Source of the DNA: Gyromitra esculenta
Lineage: Eukaryota > Ascomycota > Pezizomycetes > Pezizales > Discinaceae
DNA: 64,000 bases
Reading direction: 5' to 3'
NCBI GenBank assembly: GCA_038503075.1
Contig: JBCAML010000006.1
Coordinates: 1,488,001 to 1,552,000 of the forward strand
Part shown: positions 10,907 through 25,767 of the stretch, in pieces
Numbering within the stretch: position 1 is the stretch's first letter
How the letters are laid out: each line of letters starts with the position of its first letter
Translations under genes and position numbers: made by a program
Notes under the pieces: model-generated
The model's input: only the letters and a program-made list of their open reading frames with translations
Databases searched by the model: none
What the model was told of the DNA's origin: nothing

Positions 10907-11136
10907 TGTTGGGGGGGGGGGGTAGTGGGTTGTGCTGGTGCGCGATTTGGGGGGGGGGCGAGACTTTCAGTTTTTTTTTTGTCTTCTAGGGTAAAAGAGG
11001 ATGACGCGACAGCAGGATTGATGTTGACCGATTTGACGATTCGCAGGGGGAATGTTTAGAAAGAAGCTTTCTTGGGAGTGGGTTTTTTTTTCTTGCCGAT
11101 TATTTCACGATGAAAGGGGAAACGCAGGGATAGATT

Positions 11137-11232
11137 TCTCTTTTCCTTCTCCTTCTCTCTCTTCGCTCTCTCTTCGCTCTCTCTCTCTTTCTTTCTTTCT
11201 CTCTCTGCTCTCTCACGCACGCACGCACTCTT
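11137..11232 (+). repeat. CT-rich microsatellite tract
   Basis: A nearly pure (TC/TTC)n tract with TTCTTTC and CGCTCTCT units is followed by (CACG)n. It lies 230 bp upstream of the IES1 start but is CT-rich on the plus strand, the opposite orientation to that expected for IES1. No plus-strand gene is visible downstream. Confidence 0.7.
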
Positions 11233-13770
11233 TAAAGAAAGCAAAGCTTGCTGCACAGAAGATGGTTTAGGAGCTGTGTTGGCATCGCTTAAGGGAGATC
11301 TGTGATTTGATGTCGTGATTTAGGGGAGGGAGGTGGAGGGGAGGAGGAGAAGGCTGTCGAGGGTACTGATGGGCGATCGGAAGTTTGAGGACGGAAGGGA
11401 AGGAAAGGTCCAAATCAGTTGTCTGTGGCCCTTCAGAATGGCGTTTGGGCTGTTGGCGTCTCAGCCAGGGGAGAAGAGGAAAGGCATCCATCCATCGCCT
11501 CACTCTCCCTCACCTGCCCACCCCCTTCCCCCTTCAAATCACCATCACGAGAATCCATTCCCTGAATGTTCCCAACACTCGGTTCTTGTACATGCTCGCT
11601 AAATCCGTTGCGGTGCCCTCGTGGAGAGTTGTCATTCCTCAGAAACATCGCCTGCAGATAAACCGATGCTTCGTGATCAAGTGGTCCCCAGGGAATCGGT
11701 AGATACAATACATAATACGCACTCTAATTTCTACCCAAACCAAGAAATAGCTCTCCGGGCTTGTTCGCCTCTCTATCGAGTTCTCTACTATTCACAGAGG
11801 CTCTTCACCGATACTTCCCCCCCAATCGCTAACGAGTTCGCCTATCTTTCCAATTCTCACGATAGAGCAACCAGGCTCCTGGCTGCACCGTAACTATTTT
11901 CCGAGGAAAAATCCATCAGCAAGAACTAATCACCAGCCCCCGGACCATCCTGGAGCCTTGTGGCCCTACGTACTACATGTAGTTTACAGAGGTGAAGTTT
12001 CGCGCATCAACAACAAAAAGCCCACCTCCACCAATTTTATTTATCTACCTAGCAATATATACATCCTACGTGCACGGTAAAACATAGAAAATTACATGTA
12101 GGGTAGCTCCCCTTACTTTGTGACCGGTGGAACAAATATTATCCTTCGTCTATAGAGCGTATTTACATTTATCCATACCTATAAACAAACAAATAACTCC
12201 GCTCCATCATCGCCATCCAGCTAGACGCACAGCTCTGGAACATAAAGAAGCACAGAAAATAAAAACAAAAAAACCAGTGGTCACTGAAGCGTAGCATGAC
12301 ACCATCGAGTTAGATGTTGCTCACTCAGCATGACGTCAGTTTACCCGAATATCCTAGTCAGACCTCCAGACCGATACTCTTGGATACATGTATCAATAGA
12401 ATCTCTCGTAACGGGTTTTTTTTAGGCCCTTAGAATGCGAGAGATAGGAATAATATATCGGCCTAGCGAGATAGAAAAGCCGAGTGAGAGTACACCTTAA
12501 GCGGTTTTGTACCGTGGAAACAACGATAAATTTAGTAAAGCTTCATGGGATATTGTTATTCATGATAAGTGTTCACGTCGTACTATGGTTTTCTTAAATT
12601 TCTTACTACATATATTCTATAAATTGTGAGCTCTTCGCTAGTCTAAGGAATAAAAAAAGTATGCGAAATGACGAGAAGAAAACGATAGAAGAAAAAGACA
12701 TAAACCCGCATTAATTTTTATATTTCGTACTAGACGGTAGAAGGGGCAAAGCTCCTCAGGATCAGGATCAATAATATACGGCTCTTGTCTACATGTCCCT
12801 TAGCCCCTTCGATCACTCTAACCTCTGGTCTCTAGTCTCTAGCGTTTATATAAACCCCGGTGAATTAAGGTTGGCAAAAAAAGATCAAGATAGCAACCCT
12901 CACACTCCAAATGGTTTGGTAGAAAGCGTTTCCCAGTTTCTCGAGAATACATAAGTTGGTAAACAAGATACTAAACTTAGTGTTCTTGCCAGTTAATAAT
13001 CTCCAAGCGTATAGCGCCAACTTCTCCCCTTCAATAACCAATAGTAGTCTAGCATCTCTCTTCTACCAGAGCCACAAAGGCTTCGTTGTAAGTATCGATT
13101 TCCCTCGGCTTGTTATCATCATATAATTTATGAAATCTCCCGTCAACTCCATAAACTGCACTTTCTTAGCAATCTCATTAGAGCTGCATGTAACACTCGC
13201 AAACCCACTTAAGCTTCACTTCCTGACCGAAACCAACACCCACCAACTCACGCAGGATGAAAGGTTGAGAAAATAATATCTTACCTCTTCTCCTAGTAGA
13301 GTTAAATATCAACCAGCCCATTTTGTTTCAAACCTTGAGCTAGTGGATGTGTAGAGTACTCAGAATTAGATGATCGTTTAGAACATAGGAATTTGTTAGT
13401 GAAGCAGAATGCAAAATGCAGACTACAGATATGTCACCTAAACACAGTTACTGTTTGTGAGGAAATCAGTGGATGAAAATTATCCTTGAAACAGAACCCA
13501 CAAGGTAATGGGGGCTTGGGACGGGTTTTGGTCTGAACACACCAGTGAAGTCTAAACACACCATCTAATCTAACTTAGGGGCTTGGTGGTTAACAGTCAT
13601 TGGTTAAGATTAGGAGGCTCCATGTTCAATAGGGTATCAAGTATATATACATGTAGTCATGACAATGTGATGCGAGTGATATTTTATGACTCTAGCATCG
13701 ACCGGTTGACCTGCACCCTCCTCGGATCGAGAACCCAACAGTAGAAGTTCCATGTAGTCTCTTATCAGCC

Positions 13771-14037
13771 TACCGCGGGTTTTGGAGAGAACCGCCCAGG
13801 CGGATGCAAAGATCCTGGTAGAAGTGGCGCAAGTGTCTTATGATTTGATTCCCCTCGAGAACCATATTCTATCCTATATTCTCGACGTATTCAACAGCAC
13901 TCGGAGCTATTTGCCACTCCCCAAGTGTTGTGGCCCTGGCATCCATCCGGAATGCTCCAAACCCTCCCTAAATTGGTTAGGTTCACCTGCCAGGATCTTT
14001 ACATCCGCCCGGGCGGTTCTCTCCAAAACCTGCGGTA
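13771..14037. mobile_element. MITE-like inverted-repeat element, TA-flanked
   Basis: Arms at 13773-13818 and 13990-14035 are inverted copies, matching at 43 of 46 positions; the three differences are all transitions. Terminal sequence is CCGCGGGTTTTGGAGAG / CCGCAGGTTTTGGAGAG. A TA dinucleotide flanks each end, as expected for a TA target duplication of Tc1/mariner-type insertions. The 170-bp interior has no transposase, so this is a non-autonomous element. Confidence 0.75.
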
Positions 14038-15818
14038 TATATTTGCCGTTTTTATTCAATCGGCAGCTACATATCAACCCCGCCTGCAGATGTGCTTCCT
14101 CTTAGGCAATATCAAAATCTCAGCAAACCCATGCTGATTTCTTTGCTTCGCATGCATATGCAGAATCACTGCCGAGCACCAGCCAGGTTAGTTGGGGTGT
14201 TTCCAAAAAATTCGAAAAATCCAAAGTTGGCAAAACCGTTTCCACTGGGCATTACCACTATCTGTGGGCACTATCAGTATTTTTTCGAGTTTTCTATTCT
14301 CCCCTCGCGCGGCATTCCGTCAACCGTGGGCGGAATTCGTTATACGCACCTTGCAGCGACTCCACCGTTTTATTTCGACTTTGACTGCAGCTGTTGAGCC
14401 GAAGCTTATTACGTCCCGAACCATCACTGGGCCCCGTAGCGATTGGAAAGGGCCCAAACCAAGCCTTCAAATCGGGTTGATTGTCCTTGCCGTTACTGGG
14501 AAAAGATCGTCGGTTTCCAGGAACCTGGTCAAAGGAACTTTCACTCCAAACGAACTTCAGGCAACCCACCACAACACATAAACAAACCGCTGTTTTTTGT
14601 CCTCCTTGGCGACACGGCGGCCGTTTTATAAGTTTCATGCATTCCCTAAGTCCTTTCGTGCAGCGTATGGACGGTGCTAATGAATAAGACTTCAGTTGCA
14701 TGCCGGTTTTTCTTATCTCCCTACGTGGGCGAGTGAATCGAATACTGAGGCAAAGCAGATAGTGCAGGGGATGTATAGGATAGGAATCAAATTCACTCTT
14801 GGCTGGCAACCTGAACCCTCCCTGCTTATTCCTATTGTTGTCACGCAGCATCTGAACTTCACATCTGAACTTCAAAGCTTTGTTTATATGTTGGGAAAAA
14901 GGAGGTATTTCTCTAGCTATCCACAACCCCATTCCCTTAACTAAAGACACACACGTGAGAACAAAAAATAATAGACTACCCAGAAGTTTCCCTTTTTATG
15001 CAGACCCAAATGCAGACCCGTAAATATAAGAGGAACCCCAAGAAAAACCCCAAACCCATTCATCATACATGAAAGAAAAATATCCATGGAAAACAAAAAC
15101 GCCGGGTAGATATTGATACAACCTTCTTTTCCTTTCTCTCGTGTGTCGTCTCAAAGCCCTCTCTCCCTTCCCTTCTTTAGCATAGAGAAATGCCCTTTAA
15201 AGTAATCTGTAAAAAATAAAACCCTTGATGGATTAAAAACGAAAAACGAAAACAATTCTCCCGCCCTTCTCAATTCGAAAACAAAAACAAAAAACAAAAA
15301 CAGTAAAGCGCCTCTCGTTTCCCCATTCCTAAAAACTTGAAATTCTTTTTTGTAATCTCAGCAGAACAACACGAACACATTACTAGTAGTAGATAAAGAC
15401 AAACCCCACAACTAGGAAGAGAACAAAAAATGAAATCGTGTAAATGAAACTCCCAGTTGACAGACCCATCTATACCCATGTTTGTGTTGCGCATAACAAG
15501 CCCCCATATGCAGAACCCCCACGTAATGTAATGCCCTGCCGATACACGAAAGGCCTGAAGAAACAAGAAATCAAGAGAGAAAAGAGATACATGGCCCTAA
15601 GAACAAAAAAACAAGATAGCCATGTAGATGAGAGAATACCAATGAAAAAATGAAAGCGAAACCTTTTAGAAAAATTCAACAAAAATATTGCGCCATGTTT
15701 TAACCCTTTCCGTTTCTCCCTTCCTTTTTATGCAAGAAGCAGAACAAACAAACCGCATTTTTTTTCGTAATCTAGGAAGGAAAAAAAGGCCCAAACATAC
15801 GCAATGCTGTGATATTGC

Positions 15819-18295
<2,477 letters not shown>

Positions 18296-19692
18296 GATTG
18301 TAGTTGTTTTCAGGTTTTGGCTATTTTATTGTTTGTTTGTTCGTACGGTTTGAAAAAGGTAATCGGTGATGATGTGAGGTGATCAGAAGAAACGAAGACT
18401 AGCTGCAAAAAGTGCAAACGAAGATTCCTGTGACTCTTGTTGTGTTTTGGGTAAAGGAAAAGTGGATTCTTTTTCTACCCTCTTGTCTAATGGATGCTTT
18501 CGTAACGTCTCAAAAAGAAGGAACGATGGGAAGGAAAAACAAGAACTCGTGTGAGAAACGAAGGACCGATAATATATCCTCTGCTCCTCTGACAGATGAA
18601 CTGAAAAGGAAGGGGAAGAGAGAAGTATTTTTTCTTTGAGGGGAGGGGAGAGGTGGAGGTGTAGGGGAGAGATAGGGAGGAGTGAAGTGGGAGAAGGGAA
18701 GGGAGGACGATTACTTCAGGTAAGCGAAGAAAAGGGTGGGCGAGGACAGAAAAAAAATCGAAGAAGAAAGCAAGAAAATCTGCGAAGGGAAAACGGGAAG
18801 GCAAACGAGCTGACTAAGGGAGCCGCAACGATGGCAAAAATTGGACGAAAATTTTCGGGCTCTTGCTTTCACTGCCGACCAGCTGGCCAACCACCTGGCC
18901 AGCGGCAAAAAAAAGCAACCAAAGTTTGGATAAGGGAAAGTGTGGCTGCTGCAGCCAGTGCTGCTTCAGACGGGAATCACTCGCCAACAACACTGACTTG
19001 GCCAGCAACTTTTGCTGTACGTCTACAAATACGTATGTAGAGTGTCTGCCTGGATACATAGCCATACATTGAGCTTCGTTGTCTATTTCAGCGCCTTCCT
19101 TCGGCTCACAATCACAGGCTTCAGTACCGGCTACGGTGTCCTGGAACCACGATCGTATCCGGCCACAATCGGCCAGATCTTTTTGAGATGAGACTACCAG
19201 TATTCTGGAAAGTCTTCCACAACTAACATTCGTTCATGTCGGGACTGCGAATAAGTGCCCATAGAGGATACTCGATGATCAGAATGATCTAGGGTCCAGC
19301 AAAGACACGGAGCCGCATAGCAAGCCTTAGAGTACCTTTAAAATTTCCCGTTGAAAGGAAGACATATAGCACAATGTCGTGGTTTTAGAGTTTGAAAGGT
19401 CGTCTGTTTATCTTCGGGGCAATGGAAATTAAAGTTGTCATTGGCCCCACTCGGATCAGATTAGATAGATAGGGAAACATATGACGGTAGACATCCCCGT
19501 GTTGATATTTAGCGCGCAGCAACGGATGTGCGGGCAGGAGGAGGCTCGTCGCCCCTCCTCCAGGGTTTTCCTTCTTGGTTTTTCCGCTGTGCTCTTCCTT
19601 TCCTTCTTCCCTCCACTCTGCTCAAAGAACCCATCACATACCTTCTGGGCAGCCGCGCTTCTCTGCCATCCTCCTCTCCACCAGTTTCAGCC
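18296..19692. promoter_or_regulatory. Divergent promoter region of DED1 and IDH1
   Basis: This 1.4 kb separates two divergent genes. A tract CT-rich on the minus strand at about 18620-18730 suits a DED1 leader, and a tract CT-rich on the plus strand at about 19545-19690 suits IDH1. Between them I see no coding sequence or structured repeat. Confidence 0.5.
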
Positions 19693-21460
19693 ATGTTGTC
19701 TAGCCGAGCGTTCTCCAAAGTGTGTCTCTCCCTTCCCCCTCATCAGTCTGCACAGACCGCCATTGTCACGTGCGCGCTCGGATATGCAGGATTGGCGTAT
19801 CTTTTCCTCTACGTGTAATTTTCATTGAGGACTGACCCCTTCTCTGACTTGATTATCTATAGTCTCTCTTTCGTGCAGCAAAGGCTGTCCATACCCAGAA
19901 TGCCGTATCACCCGTCACCAGATGTACGCTTTCTCTCCTTAGCCTGTCGATTGCGGGCATCGCGGACGAACAGGACCTGCATGATGCTGATGCACACTGA
20001 AATATAGCTATGGCCACTGTTGCCTCTGATTTGGTCAAGCCCACAAAGTACGGCGGGAAGTACACAGTTACTTTGATTCCTGGTACGCCATTTGTCTGAC
20101 GTTTGGGAGGACACCTTGCTGAAAGAATAAATTTCTAGGCGATGGTATCGGCACCGAGGTCACGGAGGCTGTTAAGACAATTTTTAAGTACGAGAATGTC
20201 CCAGTAGAGTGGGATCAGGTTGATGTTACCGGTGTCGTGACTGGAAATGTTCATTCCGAAGACCTTTATAGGCAATCCGTTGCATCCCTGAAGAGGAATA
20301 AAGTTGGACTTAAGGGTAGGACAACCTTCGTTTTTCTAAACTTATCTTTCTTGGCGGTTTTTCCCAATATCCCAGGAGCCTATTACGGGAGTGTTTTTTA
20401 TGATGAATAAGAGCCACAGTGCTCGAACTAATAACCCAGCTCGTTGAATGCCTCACATATATTACAACGCTTAGAGGTCGTTTTGAGATAAAAACTATTC
20501 TGATATCTACACTCTACGAGTGCTCTCCTGTGTTCCTGGTTTCTTAAATCTGATATACAAACAAGTCACTAACTAGGATTTAATACATATAGGTATTCTC
20601 TACACTCCAGTAGAACGCTCTGGTCATCAATCCTTCAACGTTGCCCTTCGCCAGGAACTTGACATATATGCCTCTGTTGTCTTGATCAAGAACATGCCTG
20701 GCTACGTCACCCGCCACTCTAATGTTGACATGTGCATCATCCGTGAGAATACTGAAGGTGAATACTCTGGCTTGGAACATCAATCGGTTCCTGGTGTCGT
20801 TGAATCCCTCAAGATTATCACCAAGATGAAGTCCGAGAGGATCAGCAAGTTTGCCTTCTCTTTCGCGACTGCCAACCAAAGGAAGAAAGTTACCTGCATC
20901 CATAAGGCAAACATCATGAAGCTTGCCGACGGCCTGTTCAGGAACACTTTTATGGAGGTTGCCAAGGATTACCCCCAGCTAGAGGTCAATGACTTGATCG
21001 TCGACAATGCATCCATGCAGGCTGTCTCTAGGCCTCAGCAGTTCGATGTTCTTGTTATGCCTAATCTTTATGGATCTATTCTCTCCAACATCGGTGCTGC
21101 ATTGGTTGGTGGACCTGGTATCGTTCCGGGCTGCAACATGGGAAGGGAGTACGCTATTTTCGAGCCTGGGTGCCGTCACGTTGGGTTGGATATCAAGGGG
21201 CAGGACCAAGCGAATCCCACAGCGCTGATTTTGTCGGCGACCATGATGTTGAGGCATTTGGGACTTGATGACCACGCGACTAGGATTTCGCAGGCAGTAT
21301 ACGATGTTGTTGCTGAAGGGTATGATGATTTCCTCCCCATTAAGGGTATCTCAACAGACCAGATCACTAACAGCCCTATAGAAAGGTGAGGACCAGAGAC
21401 ATGGGTGGTAACAGCACGACCCACGAATTCACCAATGCCGTCCTGCGCAAGATGGATTAA
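19693..21460 (+). CDS. IDH1: NAD-dependent isocitrate dehydrogenase subunit 1, mitochondrial
   Basis: Idh1 is the regulatory subunit of the mitochondrial enzyme that converts isocitrate to 2-oxoglutarate in the TCA cycle. Six exons, 19693-19719, 19863-19923, 20008-20082, 20139-20315, 20593-21319 and 21382-21460, give 381 aa. The presequence (about residues 1-45) is Arg/Ser/Ala-rich with no acidic residues before the mature domain, encoded by three tiny exons. The mature part begins KPTKYGGKYTVTLIPGDGIG. Family blocks include TPVERSGHQSFNVALRQELD, NMPGYVTRHSNVD, IRENTEGEYSGLEHQSVPGV, DNASMQ, VMPNLYGSILSNIGAALVGG and the tail VRTRDMGGNSTTHEF. The last intron (21320-21381) restores VAEGKVRTRDMGG; reading through it would stop after 17 codons. 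The gene is convergent with BUD23, 296 bp apart. Subunit assignment to Idh1 rather than catalytic Idh2 rests on the Gly-Tyr-Val-Thr-Arg region and overall resemblance. Confidence 0.93.
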
Positions 21461-21756
21461 ATCTAAGGAATTAGACGATAATGTTGTGCGCGTTAGATTA
21501 GATGGGTATGGAGGGGGGTTTTTTTGAATACCATCGCAGTTTCTTTTCTTTGGTGTTCTTTTTTGTAACTAACGTGGGGTTTTTCTTTTCTTTTCCTTTT
21601 CACTTTAACTACGCATCCATTTGTTCTTGAGGGAGAAATGCATGACATTTCAACATGGCGAATACAAAAAAAATACTGTGAAATCTTACCAAGTACCAAA
21701 CTTTTGTCATTATTCTCATGGCTCGTAAAAAGGAAAATAAACTAAGAAAATAGGGC

Positions 21757-22658
21757 TTAAAACGCCGGTCTCCGCTTCCTCCCAGTATACCTTGAATCCG
21801 CTTTCACTGTCCTACCTTTATTCCTATTTTGTTCCTTTTTCCGAAGGATCCACGACTTAGATCCCTTAATCTCTTTGCCCTTACCGTTCTTTCCCTTCCT
21901 TCGTTCATCGATGACATCCACACCCTCCATGCCACGAACCACATCTGTCACATCCCTCCCCGCCACAGCACCGCCAATAACTTCATCCCTCCCAGCACCA
22001 ACCGTCAACACAAGATAAAGCTTCTTATTTTTCGTTTCCGGGTCATCCTCCAGCAGACCAGCCCCAAAACCCGCCCTGATCGCCGCAGAAGTGATCATGG
22101 TTCTCTGCACATCGTTCTTTGGATAAAACTGCAACACCGCCTTCCCACCTCTTTTCAAGCTACTATAAAGCCCATCAAAGAATCTCGACAATCTTCCCGT
22201 GGCTGAGACTTCTGAGCTGTCGGCATTACAGAGCCACTGCAACGCAGAAATGCTAATAGCTGCATCGAACGTTCCTGGTCTGAACGGAACACCTTGTCCC
22301 ATATCTGCGAGCAGCAGATCACCGTCTGTGTCCCGATCCAGTGCGATTGCGAGCATGGATGCAGATATATCCATGCCGACCCAGATGTGGCCGTCGCTAG
22401 AGAGGTGCTCGCCGCTGAGTCCAGAGCCGCAGCCAATGTCGAGGATCAGGGATGGTGAGGTGAGTGCGAGGAGTTGCAGCGCACGCTGTGTCATTGAGGA
22501 TTGAATCGATTGGATTCGGGAGGAGGTTGTGTATTTGTGCGATTCGGTGTCATTATAGAAGAGGTCTGGGGGACTAGGTAGGGAGTTAGTTGGTATGCTG
22601 TTAGAAGGTTAATCGTGAAAAGGAAGGGAGCCTACAGAGTATCTTCGGGACGAGACAT
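21757..22658 (-). CDS. BUD23: 18S rRNA (guanine-N7)-methyltransferase Bud23
   Basis: Bud23 methylates a guanine of 18S rRNA and acts in 40S subunit maturation, normally with Trm112. Two exons, 22658-22636 (23 nt) and 22573-21757, give 279 aa. The spliced N-terminus reads MSRPEDTLPPDLFYNDTESH, the family signature start, which supports both the tiny first exon and the ATG at 22658. The SAM-binding motif is ILDIGCGSGLSGE, followed by VGMDISASMLAIA, DMGQGVPFRPGTFDAAISI and SALQWLCNAD. The C-terminal 70 residues are Lys/Arg-rich (KGKEIKGSKSWILRKKEQ, YTGRKRRPAF), matching the WBSCR22-type tail. Length is normal for the family. Confidence 0.95.
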
Positions 22659-23564
22659 TGTGAGCGAGTAGATAGGGAGATTAAAGTGAAGGTAGATGGA
22701 AGGTACCGCTGCGGATATGTACAAAGTTTTGAGTTGAGGCTCTGCTGGAGTTACTTTGCCCGCTGGTTGCTTTAGTGGGGCAGATTCAGATCAGGGTAAC
22801 TAGCACTAACTAAATCTTAGAGCTGAGCGAGCGAGATCTGGTGGTCGGAGTATCCCTCTGCTACACCTCTGCTACATTTCTTGAACTTTGAGCCGAGTCC
22901 GTCAATAAAAGCACATCTCGATTGTAATTAAAAGCCTGGAATCGCTTTAAAAACTATTAGCTTCACCAATAGCCTAGATTTTGTTTGCGACTTGCAATGA
23001 TCTAGCACTGCATACCTTGGGGGTCTGAAAGTCGCCATGACGATGGCTTCATCCCCCAAAATAACGATCGTGGCCATCACTCTCACAGAACCTTACAGAT
23101 GAAGTGTACGCAAGCTCAAAAATATACATCAAACGAGGGCATTTCCCATGCCTTTCCGGTTACGGATGAATCCCAGGATCATAGCAAGATAAGACCTCCA
23201 GTATTGACTAGATGTATCTGAAGGCACCTATTTCATTTGCGCCTAAAAACGAAACCCAGAAATTGATTAATATCTAGAATGAATTTAGATGCGCATTTTT
23301 AGCAGAAACCCAATCGCTATTAGCTTCACGACTAAATATTGAATACAGGCAAAACTTTGTTTCACGTCAATAGCTAGAACACGAGTTACGAAAAAGGTAC
23401 CATATATACTATTGACATATGATACGACTTGTACTTGCTTCATGGCTCACACAGAGGACATGCCTCTGGATAGTCGAATTCTCCTAAGTCAGAACTCACT
23501 TTTTCTAACCATTCAGTATCGTATTTGATTTAGCTAGAGAAAAGTGCAAGCCGTATTTCGACAG

Positions 23565-23648
23565 TACAACCGTGTAAGAAAAGTCCCGACACCCACTTCA
23601 CTAACGAGACAGCGACTGGGGTGTTAAGACTTTTCTCACACAACTGTA
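23565..23648. mobile_element. 84-bp TA-flanked inverted-repeat element
   Basis: Arms at about 23567-23594 and 23619-23646 are inverted copies that share GTGT.AGAAAAGTC and ACACCC. The seven mismatches over 28 positions are all transitions. TA flanks both ends. There is no coding capacity. Confidence 0.6.
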
Positions 23649-23658
23649 CATACGGTAG

Positions 23659-23820
23659 TACAGTCGTTCATGGGGTGATTGCGAATACTGGGTGTTAACG
23701 AACAGGGGTTTCTGTGAGACAGAAAGCTGTGCATCTGGACGGAAACTTCTGGTACCTTACTAGCCCAAACCCCCTGTTAGTAAATACCCAGTATTCGCTA
23801 TTACCCCGTGAACGACTGTA
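23659..23820. mobile_element. 162-bp MITE-like element with CAGTCGTTCA ends
   Basis: Inverted arms of about 50 bp run from 23661 and back from 23818. They share CAGTCGTTCA, GCGAATACTGGGT and AACAGGGG. The ends CAGTCGTTCAYGGGGT are flanked by TA on both sides. It starts 10 bp after the 84-bp element. The family looks Tc1/mariner-like and non-autonomous. Confidence 0.75.
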
Positions 23821-24402
23821 ATATATTTATACGCCATCACAAAATTCCTACCCCGAGCTATATATCACCGCTCTTTGTGACAACTACCGAGTATTCGAGC
23901 CCTAACATGCGCCATATATGACCTAGATTTATGGTTCAAATAGCTATGAGTCTGGAGTGTTCAGTAATTCAGTGCAGAAAAGTTTGCCGAACTGGTGGAA
24001 CCACACTATCAAACAACCTAAGAGTGATACGAATAAATACATTTTCGTTTAGTTCGATAACAGCTTAATCGATAAGTATGCCTTGGCGATTTATTTTTTA
24101 CCAGGCAGAGGCTTATAGTTTGGCAATTATACCGATCAGAAGGAACTCGGAAATCAGACGTCAAAATGGCGCCGTACTGTCCCTGGTACTCGAATACCAC
24201 ATGAAGAACCTGAAAATGCATGTTCTAGGTCGGGGTTTCTAGTTGGCTGGATCTAACTATATCAACTTATTGGTTGGTCAACCTAATACCCTTGTTTTCA
24301 GGCCCATGGCAAAGACTTTGGCAGTAGTCGTTGACTACTCTACCCTGCCTAAGGCGTCCGCCTACCCTCATTCTCCCACAATGATTCTACTGGGACTGTA
24401 TC

Positions 24403-24518
24403 TACTCGTAAATGACTGACGATTGTGCACCGGGCTGGGCCCGTGCCCATACGCTTTTTGCAATTTTGTATGGTGTACAGAGCCAGTCCGGTGCAAAAAC
24501 GTCAGTCAATTACGAGTA
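24403..24518. mobile_element. 116-bp full-hairpin element with CTCGTAA ends
   Basis: Arms running inward from 24405 and 24516 share CTCGTAA, TGACTGACG and TGCACCGG, and complementarity continues to the centre (CCATAC..GTATGG). The whole element could therefore fold as one hairpin. TA flanks each end. There is no coding capacity. Confidence 0.7.
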
Positions 24519-25767
24519 TTATGATTCCAGCCTATCACCTTTCAGGTCATATTTTAAGCACACTCAATGAAACCATAGAGCAACTGAGACGGTTTCAGGA
24601 ATTGGTCATCCGGATCAAGATCTAAATTCTGGATTGGTGGGATGGTGTTGTAAATCGTTACGCTCAGGACACTGTCTCTTAGGTCTAAAACATGACATGT
24701 CACTCGGCACCGGATCAGCTTGTGTGTCCCATAACCGGGGTTCATTATAAGAAGTAGCTAGCTTTCACGTCACTATCTCAGCCTTTGTACGACAGAAAAG
24801 CGTTCAGCCTTCGTGTTCAGCCTTGGTATGGAACGAACCTCCGGAAAGGATGTCATCACCCTTGACATGACGATCTGCTCTAGTTTCCTGTTCTACCCGC
24901 CGCCAAACCCATGCACGATTCTCAAACGCTCCGTTACGACTGTCAAGCAAGCAGTGCAATAAATCAACCCCAAAAAGGGGCGCGTAGGCTAGAAGCAGAA
25001 TATTCCATATAACCAATCATCTAAAGGTGCATGTGCCGAATGAAACAATAAATAAATAAATCATCTAAAGGTTGGAGCAAGTGCGGCAAGTCACGCTATG
25101 TATAGAAAGATTACTCATGGTCACAGCACACAAGAGCTTGTAGGTTAGAAGTGGTGGTTTGCTTCTCGTCTATTCTCAAATCACTCTCAAACGAATAATT
25201 AGTAGTGAACCTATTTTTCTTGTTTCACCTCCTCTGCCAATAACACTCTCGACCACTAAAACAGCACAAAAATATCGTACTATAACGCCGAAAACAGCGA
25301 TAAAATAAGCCAACTCGCTTACGCCTCTTCCTATCCTTCCAAAAACCACTGCTACGAATAATGTAGATAGTGAGTTACAAATGTTACAACCCTCTCTGCT
25401 CACGTATCTATCGCGAGACGGGATAGTAAAATAAATAACAAAAGAAAGTAAGGGAAGGAAGCAACACAGAAGCCAGACGAAACGAATACTACAACAGTAT
25501 AACCCCTTGTCCAAAATGGACTAGCAACTAAGTAATTATCACACATACAGTTCCTAAAATATTTCTCCCATAAAATAAGACACCAAAAGGAAAAGTGAAT
25601 ATCAAGAAAAAACCAGAGCAAGATATAGCAAATAAATCCAACCCCGTAGAAAATGAATGAATAAAAGTACAAATGAAAATGATAATAAAGAAATATAAAG
25701 ATAAAATAAAAACTCCGGATTTATCGTTGCCCATTAAAAAATTATTGTTTTCGGTTCCGAGAGTGAA

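Larger units (their letters stand above)
10907..15818. other. Long gene-poor interval
   Basis: I find no supported gene in these 4.9 kb. It contains a CT-rich tract (11137-11232), five TACATGTA palindromes (11974, 12093, 12385, 13648 and flanks), a 267-bp inverted-repeat element (13771-14037), and A-rich DNA from about 14950 onward that is the 3' side of DED1. A minus-strand open frame at about 14294-14950 has a few protein-like stretches but no motif I recognise and no splice-supported partners. Confidence 0.5.
22659..25767. other. Gene-free interval with several small inverted-repeat elements
   Basis: No gene is supported between BUD23 and the BEM3-type gene. The interval holds three TA-flanked inverted-repeat elements listed separately (23565-23648, 23659-23820, 24403-24518). 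The DNA near 25180-25760 is A-rich on the plus strand and probably forms the 3' flank of the leftward RhoGAP gene. Confidence 0.6.

Noticed and set aside
14294..14950. 218-codon minus-strand open frame
   Set aside because: No motif, no splice-supported partners, and the same DNA is open on the plus strand in several frames; composition alone explains it.
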